Origin: JANNOG01 sp050329415
Lineage (GTDB): Bacteria; Actinomycetota; Actinomycetes; Actinomycetales; JBBAYJ01
Direction of reading: 5' to 3'
Assembly: GCA_050329415.1 (NCBI GenBank)
Contig: JBHJOS010000109.1
Coordinates: forward strand, 1-64,000
DNA length: 64,000 nt
This document shows, piece by piece, positions 51,074 through 59,402 of the stretch. The notes below the pieces were generated by a model, which was not told the origin of the DNA, ran no database searches, and saw only the letters and a list, made by a program, of their open reading frames with translations. Made by a program: the position numbers and the translations under genes. Each line of letters begins with the position of its first letter. Positions within the stretch are counted from its first letter, which is position 1.

Positions 51074-51510
51074 GTCTGCTCGTCGACGCGAACCTGCTGC
51101 TCTACGCAGTCGATCGGCGGAGTCCGCACCATCCGCCCACGGCCTCGTGGCTGACCTCCCGGCTGGAGGATCCGGAGGCTCGGGTCGGACTGTGCTGGCC
51201 GGTCCTGTACGCCTTCACCCGTCTCGCGTCGTCACCGAGGGTCATGGGTGACGCGGCTCCGTCGGTGTCCCAGGCGTGGCTGGTGGCCCAGCAGTTCCTC
51301 CAGGGCTCCGCCCGGATCGTCGAACCGGGTCCGCGACACTCCGCCGTTGCCTCCCAGCTGTCGGCCGTCGCAGGCTTGACCAGCAACGACGTCCCCGACG
51401 TGCAGCTCGCGGCGCTGGCCGTGGAGCACGGCCTGACCCTGTGCAGCCACGATCGCGGCTTCGCGCGCTTCCCGGGACTGTCGTGGCAGGACCCGCTCGA
51501 TCGAGAGTGA
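51070..51510 (+). CDS. VapC-family PIN ribonuclease toxin, module 3
   Basis: A 146-aa PIN protein of the common VapC group: LLVDANLLLYAVDRRSPHH at the start, WPVLYAFTRLASSPRV, TSNDVPDVQLAALAVEHG and SHDRGFARFPGLSWQDPL at the end. It differs in sequence from the toxins of modules 1 and 2, so it is an independent acquisition. GTG start coupled to the antitoxin. Confidence 0.9.
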   Translation: MSLLVDANLLLYAVDRRSPHHPPTASWLTSRLEDPEARVGLCWPVLYAFTRLASSPRVMGDAAPSVSQAWLVAQQFLQGSARIVEPGPRHSAVASQLSAVAGLTSNDVPDVQLAALAVEHGLTLCSHDRGFARFPGLSWQDPLDRE

Positions 51511-51558
51511 CGACGGGCACGTCGGCTGCGCCCGGTCGCCGGTGGTTGGATGCCCTCC

Positions 51559-53163
51559 ATGACCCGTCCCGGATTCGTTCTCGAGGTGGACGACCGGACG
51601 CCCCCGCTCGTCGTGCACGAGGGCGAGGGCTTCCGCCTCGAGCGCTTCCCCCGCGGCACCCGCGTGGTGTACCCACCCGAGAGTGTGCCGGCGGTCGTGG
51701 ACGTCGATGCCGAGATCGACGCCGCGCTGCGCCACCCGGTCGACTGCGAGCCGCTGCCGGCGCTGCTCCGACCCGGGATGAAACTCACGATCGCGTTCGA
51801 CGACGTCTCGCCGATGCTGCCCCCGATGCGGGCGCCGGACATCCGCGGGCGGATCATCGAGGCCGTCCTCACCATGGCCGCCGAGGCCGGGGTGGACGAC
51901 GTCGAGCTGGTCGCCGCGAACGCCCTGCACCGGCGGATGACGGACGCCGAGCTCACGCACATCGTGGGCGAGCGGGTGTTCCGGTCGTTCGCCCCGCAGG
52001 GGGCGCTCTACAACTTCGACGCCGAGGACCGGGTCAATATCGCCCACCTCGGCCGCACCGAACAGGACGAGAGCGTCGACATCCACAAGCGGTCGGCGGA
52101 GTCCGACCTGCTCGTCTACGTCAACATCAACCTCGTCGCCATGGACGGCGGCCACAAGTCGGTCGCCATCGGCCTGGCGCCCTACTCGTCGCTGCGCCAC
52201 CACCACAACAGCCACACCATGGTCCGGTCGAAGTCCTTCATGGACCACAAGCGGTCGGAGCTGCACTCGTCGGCCTGGCGGATGGGCCGGGTCGTCGGCG
52301 AGCACGTCAAGGTCTTCCAGATCGAGACCACCGTCAACAACTCGATCTTCCCCGACGCGTTCTCGTTCTTCCAGAAGCGGGAGTGGGAGTGGTCGATCGC
52401 CGACCAGGCGCGGATGCTCGCGTCCCGCCGGGGCCTCGCGCTCGCCCCGGACCGCCTGCGCCACCGCACGTTCCACGGCATCCGCTCGGTCTACGGCGTC
52501 ACCGGGGTCCGGGCGGGCGCGGTCGAGGCAGTCCACGAGCTCACGGTCGCCGCGGTGCACGACCAGCAACTGGTGGAGGTGCAGGGGCAGAGCGACGTCC
52601 TCGTGCTCGGCGTGCCGTTCATCGGGCCGTACAACGTGAACTCGATCATGAATCCGGTGCTCGCCGCCTGCATGGGGCTCGGGTACTACTTCAACAGCTA
52701 CCGCGGGATGCCGGCGGTCCGCCCAGGCGGGGCCGTCATTCTCTACCACCCGGTGAACTGGGAGTTCCACCAGCTGCACCACCCGAGCTACGTGGACTTC
52801 TTCGAGGAGGTGCTCTCGACCTCGGTCGAGCCGGCCGTGATCGAGAAGCAGTTCGAGGAGCAGTACGCCACCGACCCCTGGTACGTCCACCTGTACCGGA
52901 CGAGTCACGCCTACCACGGCGTCCATCCCTTCTACATGTGGTACTGGATCGCCCACGCCCTCGACCACCTGGGTGGCGGCGAGCCCGGTGGTGGGCGACA
53001 CGTCGTCTGGGTCGGGGGCGACCGCAAGGCCTGCGAACGGATGGGCATGCGCTCGGCGTCGACGCTGGCCGACGCGCTGGAGATGGTGACCGGGATCGTC
53101 GGCCGGGACCCGTCGATCACCTACCTCCACAACCCGCCGCACCTCATCGCCGACGTGCGGTGA
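51559..53163 (+). CDS. LarA-like protein (DUF2088 / lactate racemase N-domain family)
   Basis: A 534-aa protein. The DUF2088 region shows FDDVSPMLPPMRAPDIRGRIIEAVL, given in parts (AFDDVSPMLPPM, DIRGRIIEAVL), VAANALHRRMTDAELTHIVGERVF (conserved His) and SVDIHKRSAESDLLVYVNINLVA. The segment DGGHKSVAIGL sits where lactate racemase has SGGxK, the lysine that carries the nickel-pincer cofactor. The C-terminal half contains NPVLAACMGLGYYFNSYRGMPAVRPGG. No larB, larC or larE genes are near. It is larger than LarA (about 425 aa). It lies 16 bp before an acyltransferase gene, so it may belong to lipid metabolism. Confidence 0.75.
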   Translation: MTRPGFVLEVDDRTPPLVVHEGEGFRLERFPRGTRVVYPPESVPAVVDVDAEIDAALRHPVDCEPLPALLRPGMKLTIAFDDVSPMLPPMRAPDIRGRIIEAVLTMAAEAGVDDVELVAANALHRRMTDAELTHIVGERVFRSFAPQGALYNFDAEDRVNIAHLGRTEQDESVDIHKRSAESDLLVYVNINLVAMDGGHKSVAIGLAPYSSLRHHHNSHTMVRSKSFMDHKRSELHSSAWRMGRVVGEHVKVFQIETTVNNSIFPDAFSFFQKREWEWSIADQARMLASRRGLALAPDRLRHRTFHGIRSVYGVTGVRAGAVEAVHELTVAAVHDQQLVEVQGQSDVLVLGVPFIGPYNVNSIMNPVLAACMGLGYYFNSYRGMPAVRPGGAVILYHPVNWEFHQLHHPSYVDFFEEVLSTSVEPAVIEKQFEEQYATDPWYVHLYRTSHAYHGVHPFYMWYWIAHALDHLGGGEPGGGRHVVWVGGDRKACERMGMRSASTLADALEMVTGIVGRDPSITYLHNPPHLIADVR

Positions 53164-53179
53164 GAGGGGGCCGACGGCA

Positions 53180-54139
53180 ATGACCCAGAATCCGGCGCGG
53201 TTCGTCCGTGACACGGCTTCCGACGTCCGCACGGTGGCGCGGGGCTGGCGCTGGGGCGTCGGCAGGCGCGCCCCGGTCCCCCGGTCCGCCGAACCTTTCG
53301 TCCCGGCGAGGTCGACACGCGTCTTCCGGACCGGCTGGGCGCGGACGCCGGCCGCCAACGCCGCGCGGGACGTGCTGCTCGGGATCGGCATGCACTGGCT
53401 GCTGCGCTCCCAGGTCACGGTCCGCGTGGAGGGGCAGCACCTGGTCCGCGAGCTCCGCGAGCCCGCGATCTTCGTCGCCAACCACTCGTCGCACATCGAC
53501 ACCCCGGTGATCCTCACCACGCTGCCGCTCGAGCGGCGCCGCCGGACCGCGGTCGCCGCCGCCGCCGACTACTTCTTCGACACCTGGTGGCGGGCCGCCG
53601 GGTCGTCGCTGCTGTTCAACACGTTCCCCATCGAGCGGCGCGGCGGGTCGATGTCGACCACCCCCGCGGACCTCCTGCACAGCGGCTGGAGCCTCGTCTG
53701 GTACCCGGAGGGCACCCGGACCACGGACGGCTGGCCCGGGCAGTACAAGCTCGGTGCCGCCTTCGTCGCGCTCGGTGCCGGGGTCCCGGTGGTCCCGGTC
53801 GCCATTCGCGGCGCCTTCCACGCCATGCCCCGCGGCCAGGGATGGCCGTCCCGTGGCCGTCCGCTCATCACCGTCCGGTACGGCGACCCGCTGCGGGCCG
53901 GGGACGGCGAGGGCCCCCGCGACTTCAACCGGCGGGTCGAGCAGGCGTCGGCGTCCCTGCTCGACGAGGACGCCCACGACTGGTACTCGGCACGACTGCG
54001 CGCCGCCCGCGGTCAGCCGCAGATCACTGCCGGGGACCCGGCGGGTGAGCCGGTGGCCCGGTGGCGGCGGGTGTGGCAGGCCAGTCAGGAGCCGGCCGCC
54101 CGCTCCGGGCCCCGGTCCCGTCGCGCCGTCTGGCGGTAG
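53180..54139 (+). CDS. PlsC-type 1-acyl-glycerol-3-phosphate acyltransferase-like protein
   Basis: A 319-aa acyltransferase. The HX4D catalytic motif is in FVANHSSHIDTPVIL; the glycerol-phosphate motif is WYPEGTRTTDGW; VPVVPVAIRGAF is the fourth motif. A hydrophobic segment precedes the catalytic core (VLLGIGMHWLLRS). Enzymes of this fold transfer acyl groups to lysophospholipids or related alcohols at the membrane. It follows the LarA-like gene closely and is likely co-transcribed with it. Confidence 0.9.
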   Translation: MTQNPARFVRDTASDVRTVARGWRWGVGRRAPVPRSAEPFVPARSTRVFRTGWARTPAANAARDVLLGIGMHWLLRSQVTVRVEGQHLVRELREPAIFVANHSSHIDTPVILTTLPLERRRRTAVAAAADYFFDTWWRAAGSSLLFNTFPIERRGGSMSTTPADLLHSGWSLVWYPEGTRTTDGWPGQYKLGAAFVALGAGVPVVPVAIRGAFHAMPRGQGWPSRGRPLITVRYGDPLRAGDGEGPRDFNRRVEQASASLLDEDAHDWYSARLRAARGQPQITAGDPAGEPVARWRRVWQASQEPAARSGPRSRRAVWR

Positions 54140-54145
54140 CGCCGC

Positions 54146-55114
54146 TCAGACACACAACCCGTCGCTGGTGACGCCGCGGGCGCAGAGCGGGGTGGCCTCG
54201 ACTGTCAGCAGAGTGAATGAGCTGCCGTCCGCGGCAGCGGACACCTGCAGCCGGTACCCGTAGACCGAGTCGTCCTCCAGGTCGAGCGAGTCCACGGTGA
54301 TCTCCGCCGGGTCGCCCGAGGTCGGGCCCGCCGCCACTGTGACCCGGGGGACCGAGGTCCCGCCCGCCAGGGCGTCGGCAACAATCCGGGCGAGATCGGC
54401 CATGGCCGACGCCGTCGGGGTCCCGCCGTGGTTCGTCACCACTCTGGCGGTGGCGTCCTCGACCGTGCCGGCGCCCAGGGCGAGGAACCGCCCAGCGACC
54501 CAGCCGGTCCGGCCGTCCGTGGTGACCTCGACCCACCGGGCGCCCTCGACGTCGCGCGCCCGACCGGTGGCGACGGCCTCGCCCGTCGGTGGCAGCGAGC
54601 CGACGGCGTCCGCTTCCGGGCCGGGCAGTGCCCGCACATTGAGGACGTCGTCGCGGTCGACCCCGACGACCGGCAGGACGGCCCCGGCAGACGGCACGTG
54701 GACCGTCGCGGGCGTCCCCGGAAGGCCGCCTCCGCCGCCGGTGGCCGGCGGCGACGTCGCGCCGGTCGGCGACCCGGTGGCGTCCCCGGTCGACGCCCCG
54801 GTTCCCGTCGTCGGCCCCGGGTCCGTGGGCCCGGGCTCGGGCTGTCGGTCCACGGCGCTGGGCGACGGCACTGGAGTGACGACCGGCGTCACCGCGTCGC
54901 CGTCGGGTGCCCCGGGACCGAACACGACGGCCGGCACGCCCACCGCGAGGGCGGCGACCGTGGTCGCGACGGCCCCCGTGCGGGCGGCCCCACGGCGGCG
55001 CGCAGCGCGCCGGACACGGGCCAGGCCGGCCGGCGCGGCGCTGTCGGCGTGCCGGTCGGCCACCTCGGCCAGACGACGGCTCAGAGCCTCGTCGAGGGGG
55101 TTTCGCTCGGACAT
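54146..55114 (-). CDS. Membrane protein with SH3-like outer domain, probable partner of ECF sigma factor
   Basis: A 322-aa protein. The cytoplasmic N-terminus (MSERNPLDEALSRRLAEVAD) is about 45 residues, a helix follows (residues about 48-68), then a Pro/Thr/Gly linker, an SH3b-like domain (VLNVRALPGPEADAVGSLP, WVEVTTDGRTGWVAGRFLAL) and a C-terminal domain ending with a Cys pair. The start is 2 bp from the stop of the sigma factor gene and has GGAGGGAGC upstream. The pairing suggests an anti-sigma or sensor role; no ZAS Cys-His motif is present. Confidence 0.75.
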   Translation of the reverse strand: MSERNPLDEALSRRLAEVADRHADSAAPAGLARVRRAARRRGAARTGAVATTVAALAVGVPAVVFGPGAPDGDAVTPVVTPVPSPSAVDRQPEPGPTDPGPTTGTGASTGDATGSPTGATSPPATGGGGGLPGTPATVHVPSAGAVLPVVGVDRDDVLNVRALPGPEADAVGSLPPTGEAVATGRARDVEGARWVEVTTDGRTGWVAGRFLALGAGTVEDATARVVTNHGGTPTASAMADLARIVADALAGGTSVPRVTVAAGPTSGDPAEITVDSLDLEDDSVYGYRLQVSAAADGSSFTLLTVEATPLCARGVTSDGLCV

Positions 55115-55116
55115 GG

Positions 55117-55641
55117 TCACGCTCCCTCCGGGCGACCGGGGTGATGGGCGGGGACGTCCTCCGGCACGGCGAGCCGTGCCGCGAGGGCCTGACGACCCCG
55201 GTGCAGGCGGACCTTGACGGCGCCCTCGGACGCCCGGACGAGGTCGGCGATCTCGGCCACCGGCAGGTCGAGGAGGTAGTGCAGGGCCAGGACGTGGCGC
55301 TGGCCGGCCGGTAGCTCGCGCAGTGCCCGGACGGTCTCGTCGCACCCGGCGTCGCCGGGGTCGGCCGGGGGCGGCCCCGGCCGGGCGCCGAGGCGCTGCC
55401 AGGCGGATCCGGCCGTGCGGGCGCGGCGCCACCGGCTGGTGGCGACCCGAACGGCGGCCGTGCGAACCCAGCCGCCCGGCGAGCCGTCGGCAGCCAGCTC
55501 GCGGCGGTGCTGCCAGGCTCGGACGAAGGCCTCCTGGACGCAGTCCGCCGCCTCGTCCGGATCGCCGCACAGGACGGTGAGCTGGCCCTTGAGCCGCGGG
55601 AACTCCCGCTCGTACAGGGCCTCGAACTCCGAGGGGTCCAC
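55117..55641 (-). CDS. ECF-family RNA polymerase sigma factor
   Basis: A 174-aa sigma factor of the SigE-like (SigM-type) group: FEALYEREFPRLKGQLTVLCG, EAADCVQEAFVRAWQHR (region 2), and LPAGQRHVLALHYLLDLPVAEIADLV with ASEGAVKVRLHRGRQAL (region 4). It starts at GTG 55641 with GGAGGAGGG upstream. It is followed at once by a membrane protein that probably controls it. Confidence 0.93.
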   Translation of the reverse strand: MDPSEFEALYEREFPRLKGQLTVLCGDPDEAADCVQEAFVRAWQHRRELAADGSPGGWVRTAAVRVATSRWRRARTAGSAWQRLGARPGPPPADPGDAGCDETVRALRELPAGQRHVLALHYLLDLPVAEIADLVRASEGAVKVRLHRGRQALAARLAVPEDVPAHHPGRPEGA

Positions 55642-55710
55642 GACACCCTCCTCCCGTCGTCGCGCGGCGCGTCCGCTCCTGCCCGTGCTACGCGCCGGTG
55701 CCCGCCAGGG

Positions 55711-56373
55711 TTACGCCACGCCCGGCGGCGGGGCCACGGGTGCGCCCGGTCGCTGATCGAAGACCCACCGCCGGACCCAGGCGTGGACGGCGATCCCGGC
55801 CGCGGCGCCGACGTTGAGCGAGCGCGTGGAGCCGAACTGGGTGATCGCGAGCACGGCGTCGCTGACCGCCAGCGCCTGGGGCGTGAGGCCCGGGCCCTCC
55901 TCGCCGAAGAGCAGGACCACGCGTTCCGGTAGGTCGTGGGTCTCCAGCGGGACCGACCCGGCGACGTTGTCGACGCCGAGGATCGCCAGGCCCCCGTCGC
56001 GGGCCCAGACCCCAAGGGCAGAGGCGTCCTCGTGATAGCGGACGTCCAGGTAGCGGTCGGTGACCATCGCCCCGCGCCGGTTCCACCGGCGGCGGCCGAC
56101 GACGTGGACCGCGGCGGCGTTGAAGGCGTTGGCGGTCCGGACCACCGAGCCGATGTTGAGGTCGCGGCCCAGGTTCTCGACGGCGACGTGGAACGGGCGA
56201 GCGCGGGCGGCGAGGTCGGCGCGGATCGCCTCGACGCTCCAGTAGCGATACGCGTCGACGACGTTGCGGGCGTCGCCGTCGCGCAGCAGGTCGAGGTCGA
56301 GGCGAGGGTCGGCCGGCCACGCGTCCGGCCCCCCGGGCCAGGGGCCGACCCCGACGGGTGGGTGCTCGGTCAC
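55711..56373 (-). CDS. TrmH/SpoU-family RNA 2'-O-methyltransferase
   Basis: A 220-aa SPOUT-class methyltransferase. Motif 1 NIGSVVRTANAFNAAAVHVVG, motif 2 VVLLFGEEGPGLTP and motif 3 FGSTRSLNVGAAAGIAVHAW form the knotted SAM site. Targets are tRNA or rRNA riboses; the exact one is unknown. The GTG start overlaps the stop of the TetR gene (GTGA). A neighbouring GTG three bases upstream is also possible. Confidence 0.92.
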   Translation of the reverse strand: MTEHPPVGVGPWPGGPDAWPADPRLDLDLLRDGDARNVVDAYRYWSVEAIRADLAARARPFHVAVENLGRDLNIGSVVRTANAFNAAAVHVVGRRRWNRRGAMVTDRYLDVRYHEDASALGVWARDGGLAILGVDNVAGSVPLETHDLPERVVLLFGEEGPGLTPQALAVSDAVLAITQFGSTRSLNVGAAAGIAVHAWVRRWVFDQRPGAPVAPPPGVA

Positions 56374-56912
56374 CACTGCACCGCGGCTGTCAGCAGAGCC
56401 GCCAGGCGGTCGCGGTCGGGGGCACCGCCCAGCACCACCGCGGTCAGGGCGTTCCCCACGACGACGGCCGTGACCGCGCGGGCCCGGGCGAGGGCCTCAG
56501 CCTCGGGCGTGCCGGCCGCCGTCAGCGCGACGGCGACCGGCCCCTCCAGGTGGTCGGCCGCGAGCTGCGCGAGCATCGCCCGGCCGTCGGGGTCGGCGGC
56601 AGACAGCACGAGCATCGCGAGCGACTCGGTCCCCTCCTTGCCCGCCAGGTGGTCGGCCAGCCGGTCCGGCAGGCCCGCCGCCGACCCCGCCAGCACGTCG
56701 GCGATGCCGGCGGCGCCGACCGCCCCGACGCCCTCGGCGAACAGCGCTGCCTTGGAACCGAAGTAGCGCACGACGAGCGCCGGGTCGACTCCGGCGGCCC
56801 CGGCGACGTCGCGGACCGTAACCGCGCGGTATCCGCGCTCGGCGAACGCGGCCACCGCCACGGCGAGGATGGCCTCCCGGGTGGCGAAGGCGTCGCGGCG
56901 GCGCGGAGTCAC
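56370..56912 (-). CDS. TetR-family transcriptional regulator
   Basis: A 180-aa regulator: DAFATREAILAVAVAAFAERG, YRAVTVRDVAGAAGVDPALVVRYFGSKAALFAEGV is the helix-turn-helix (quoted in parts: VTVRDVAGAAGVDPALVVRY, FGSKAALFAEGV). GTG 56912 was chosen because the next upstream start (56927) lies inside operator 1. It is divergent from an SDR gene with two matching palindromes between them, and is followed by the TrmH gene in the same transcript. Confidence 0.9.
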   Translation of the reverse strand: MTPRRRDAFATREAILAVAVAAFAERGYRAVTVRDVAGAAGVDPALVVRYFGSKAALFAEGVGAVGAAGIADVLAGSAAGLPDRLADHLAGKEGTESLAMLVLSAADPDGRAMLAQLAADHLEGPVAVALTAAGTPEAEALARARAVTAVVVGNALTAVVLGGAPDRDRLAALLTAAVQW

Positions 56913-56919
56913 GCGGGCA

Positions 56920-56985
56920 GTCAACACCCGTTGACATCGAGTCGCCACCCATCTAGGGTCGCCCCGCAAGTCAACGAGCGTTGAC
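56920..56985. promoter_or_regulatory. Promoter of SDR gene flanked by two TetR operators
   Basis: GTCAACACCCGTTGAC (56920-56935) and GTCAACGAGCGTTGAC (56970-56985) share GTCAAC-N4-GTTGAC and are exactly 50 bp apart. A near-consensus -35 TTGACA (56931-56936) overlaps operator 1; after a 17-bp spacer comes the -10 TAGGGT (56954-56959). Operator 2 lies just downstream of the expected transcription start. The layout predicts strong repression of the SDR gene and autoregulation of the TetR gene. Confidence 0.8.
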
Positions 56986-56998
56986 AGAGGAGGTCGAC

Positions 56999-57862
56999 AT
57001 GGCCACCGCGACAGCGAGGCCGGGAACGCCCGTCGTCCTCGTCACCGGCGCCTCCTCCGGCATCGGCCGGGCCACGGTCGACCGGTTCCGCGGCGCGGGC
57101 TGGCGGGTGGCGGCGACCATGCGCCGACCCGAGAAGTCCGACCTCACCGCATCCGACGAGCTGCGGCTGGTCGCCCTGGACGTCACCGACGAGGACTCGG
57201 TCGCCGCCGCCGTGGCCGCCGCCGTCGCGGCGTTCGGCAGGCTCGACGCCGTCGTGAACAACGCGGGGTACTCGCTCAACGGCCCCGTGGAAGCCATGAC
57301 GCCGGAGCAGCTGCGCCGCCAGTTCGACACCAACGTCCTCGGGCTGGCCGCCGTCACCCGTCACGCGCTGCCGCACCTGCGGGCGTCGCGGGGAACCGTC
57401 GTCAACATCTCCTCGATCGGCGGCCGACTCGCCTTCCCGTTCGGCGCGGCCTACCACGCCACGAAGTGGGCGGTCGAGGGCCTGTCGGACGCCATGCGCT
57501 TCGAACTGCAGCCGCACGGGGTGCGGGTGCGCGTGGTCGAGCCCGGGGCCATCCGCACGGACTTCTACGACCGGTCCATGGCGTGGGCCGAGCACCCCGC
57601 CTACGCGCCGCACCTGTCGGCGATGCGCAGCCTGTCCGACCGCGCCGGGGCGGGCGCCCCCGGTCCCGCGCCGGTGGCCGAGACCATCTACCGGGCCACG
57701 GTGTCACGTGGTGGGCGGCTGCGCTGGCCGGTCCGGCCGGGGCCGTTCCTCCTGCTGCACCGGGTGCTCCCGGACGCGCTGTGGCGCCGGTCCCTGACCG
57801 CCGCCCTGGAACGGGAGGCCCGCCGCCGAGGATCTTCGACGACGCGCGGGGACCTGACCTAG
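56999..57862 (+). CDS. Short-chain dehydrogenase/reductase
   Basis: A 287-aa classical SDR: VVLVTGASSGIGRATVDRF (cofactor loop), VVNNAGYSLNGPVEAM, NISSIGGRLAFPFGAAYHATKWAVEGL (Ser and Tyr-x3-Lys; quoted here as NISSIGG and AAYHATKWAVEG). The ATG at 56999 has GAGGAGG upstream. Its regulation by the divergent TetR protein is well supported by the operators. It overlaps the 3' end of pyrE by 4 bp in convergent orientation. The substrate is unknown. Confidence 0.93.
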   Translation: MATATARPGTPVVLVTGASSGIGRATVDRFRGAGWRVAATMRRPEKSDLTASDELRLVALDVTDEDSVAAAVAAAVAAFGRLDAVVNNAGYSLNGPVEAMTPEQLRRQFDTNVLGLAAVTRHALPHLRASRGTVVNISSIGGRLAFPFGAAYHATKWAVEGLSDAMRFELQPHGVRVRVVEPGAIRTDFYDRSMAWAEHPAYAPHLSAMRSLSDRAGAGAPGPAPVAETIYRATVSRGGRLRWPVRPGPFLLLHRVLPDALWRRSLTAALEREARRRGSSTTRGDLT

Positions 57863-58464
57863 GCGGAATTTCCCGGCCGCTGCGGCGCCAGGCCGAGGTC
57901 GGCCAGCCCGTAGGCCGCCCAGTAGGGCAGCCCGGCCTGGGTGATCCGCTCGGCGGCGCCGGTGTCGCGGTCGACGAGCACCGCCACCCCCACCACCTCG
58001 GCGCCTGCCTCGCGCAGCGCCTCGACGGCGATGAGCACGGAGCCGCCGGTCGTCGAGGTGTCCTCGACGGCCAGCACCCGGCGACCGGCGACCGAGGGGC
58101 CCTCGATGCGGCGCTGAAGCCCGTGGTCCTTCGTCGACTTGCGCACGACGAAGGCGTCGAGGTGTCGGCCGCGGGCCGCCGCGGCGTGCAGCATCGCGGT
58201 CGCCACCGGGTCGGCGCCCATGGTGAGGCCGCCGACGGCGTCGATCCCCGGCCCGTCCTCGACCAGGTCGGCGACGAGATCCAGCATGACCTCGCCGACG
58301 AGCGGCGCCGCGGCCGCCGACAGGGTCACCCGGCGCAGGTCGACGTAGTAGTCGGCCTCGCGCCCGGAGGCCAGGACGACCCGGCCGGGGACCACGGCCA
58401 GGTCCCGCACGAGGTCCGCCAGCCGGGCCCGGGCACCCGTCGTCAGGGAGAGGTCGATCGCCAC
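57859..58464 (-). CDS. pyrE: Orotate phosphoribosyltransferase
   Basis: A 201-aa enzyme that makes OMP from orotate and PRPP in pyrimidine synthesis. Seen: LASGREADYYVDLRRVTL, GGLTMGADPVATAML, FVVRKSTKDHGLQRRIEG and the PRPP motif VLAVEDTSTTGGSVLIAVEAL. The GTG at 58464 (VAIDLSLTTGARARLADLV) fits the family start; longer in-frame extension is not conserved. Other pyrimidine genes are not in the window. Confidence 0.94.
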   Translation of the reverse strand: MAIDLSLTTGARARLADLVRDLAVVPGRVVLASGREADYYVDLRRVTLSAAAAPLVGEVMLDLVADLVEDGPGIDAVGGLTMGADPVATAMLHAAAARGRHLDAFVVRKSTKDHGLQRRIEGPSVAGRRVLAVEDTSTTGGSVLIAVEALREAGAEVVGVAVLVDRDTGAAERITQAGLPYWAAYGLADLGLAPQRPGNSA

Positions 58465-58543
58465 GCCGCGCAGAGTCCCAGACCGGCGGGTGTCCCGCCA
58501 GCGCGCACCGCCGCGCCCGGTCCCCGTCACCCCGACCGGCTGG

Positions 58544-59335
58544 TCATCTCCGCGCCCCGGTGCGTCTGCCCCCCGGGCGGGCCCAGAAGAGCCGCCAGCG
58601 CGCTCCCCGGGGCAGCAGACCGAGCACCACGGTGATCACCCGGTAGAGCAGGCCCGGCACGACGATCCGCCGCCCGGCCCGCGCCCCGCGCAGGGCGTCG
58701 GCGACCACGCGCTCGGCATCCAGCCACATGACGGCCGGGGTGCCGGACATGTCCATGCCGGCGCGGGCATGGAACTCGGTGCGGGTGAAGCCGGGATGCA
58801 CCGCCGTCACCGAGACCCCGGACCCGCGCAGCTCGCCGGCAAGGACCTCGCTGAAGGTCGTCGCCCACGCCTTGGCGGCCGAGTAGGTCGCCTGGGTCGT
58901 GAAGGCCGACACGCTGGAGACCGTGATGATCGCGCCGCGCCCGCGCGCCTTCATCGCGGGCGCGACGGCATGGCTCAGGACCAGGACCGCGGTGCACAGC
59001 ACGTCGAGCTGGCGCAACTCCTCGTCCAGGGACCCACCCACGAAGAAGTGGTTCACCCCGAAGCCGGCGTTGTTGACGAGGACGTCCACCGGGCGGTCCG
59101 GGTCGGCCAGGCGAGCGGCCACCCTCCGCATGTCGTCGCGGTCGGTGAGGTCGGCCCGGAACGTCTCGACGGCGACGCCGTGAGCGCCACCGAGCTCGGC
59201 CGCGACCTCGTCGAGGCGGCCCTCGTCTCGGGCGACGAGTACGAGGTCGTGGCCACGGGTCGCGAGCTGACGGGCGAACTCCCGGCCGATGCCGGCACTG
59301 GCTCCGGTGACCAGGGCGACGGGTCGCGACGACAT
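58544..59335 (-). CDS. Short-chain dehydrogenase/reductase (DltE/YqjQ-like)
   Basis: A 263-aa SDR: VALVTGASAGIGREFARQLA, VDVLVNNAGFGVNHFFVGG, VSSVSAFTTQATYSAAKAWATTFSEVLA (Tyr-x3-Lys; quoted as VSSVSAFTTQ and TYSAAKAWATTF). The C-terminus has a hydrophobic, membrane-leaning segment (LLYRVITVVLGLLPRGARW), common in SDRs that act on lipids. TACGCT 7 nt before the ATG indicates a leaderless message. It is divergent from the PstS-like gene by 67 bp. Confidence 0.92.
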   Translation of the reverse strand: MSSRPVALVTGASAGIGREFARQLATRGHDLVLVARDEGRLDEVAAELGGAHGVAVETFRADLTDRDDMRRVAARLADPDRPVDVLVNNAGFGVNHFFVGGSLDEELRQLDVLCTAVLVLSHAVAPAMKARGRGAIITVSSVSAFTTQATYSAAKAWATTFSEVLAGELRGSGVSVTAVHPGFTRTEFHARAGMDMSGTPAVMWLDAERVVADALRGARAGRRIVVPGLLYRVITVVLGLLPRGARWRLFWARPGGRRTGARR

Positions 59336-59402
59336 TGTCACGAGCGTAGCCGTCTGCCGATACGCTCTGTTGCGCCTAGTTCCACCCAGGGGGTTGCCCG
59401 TC

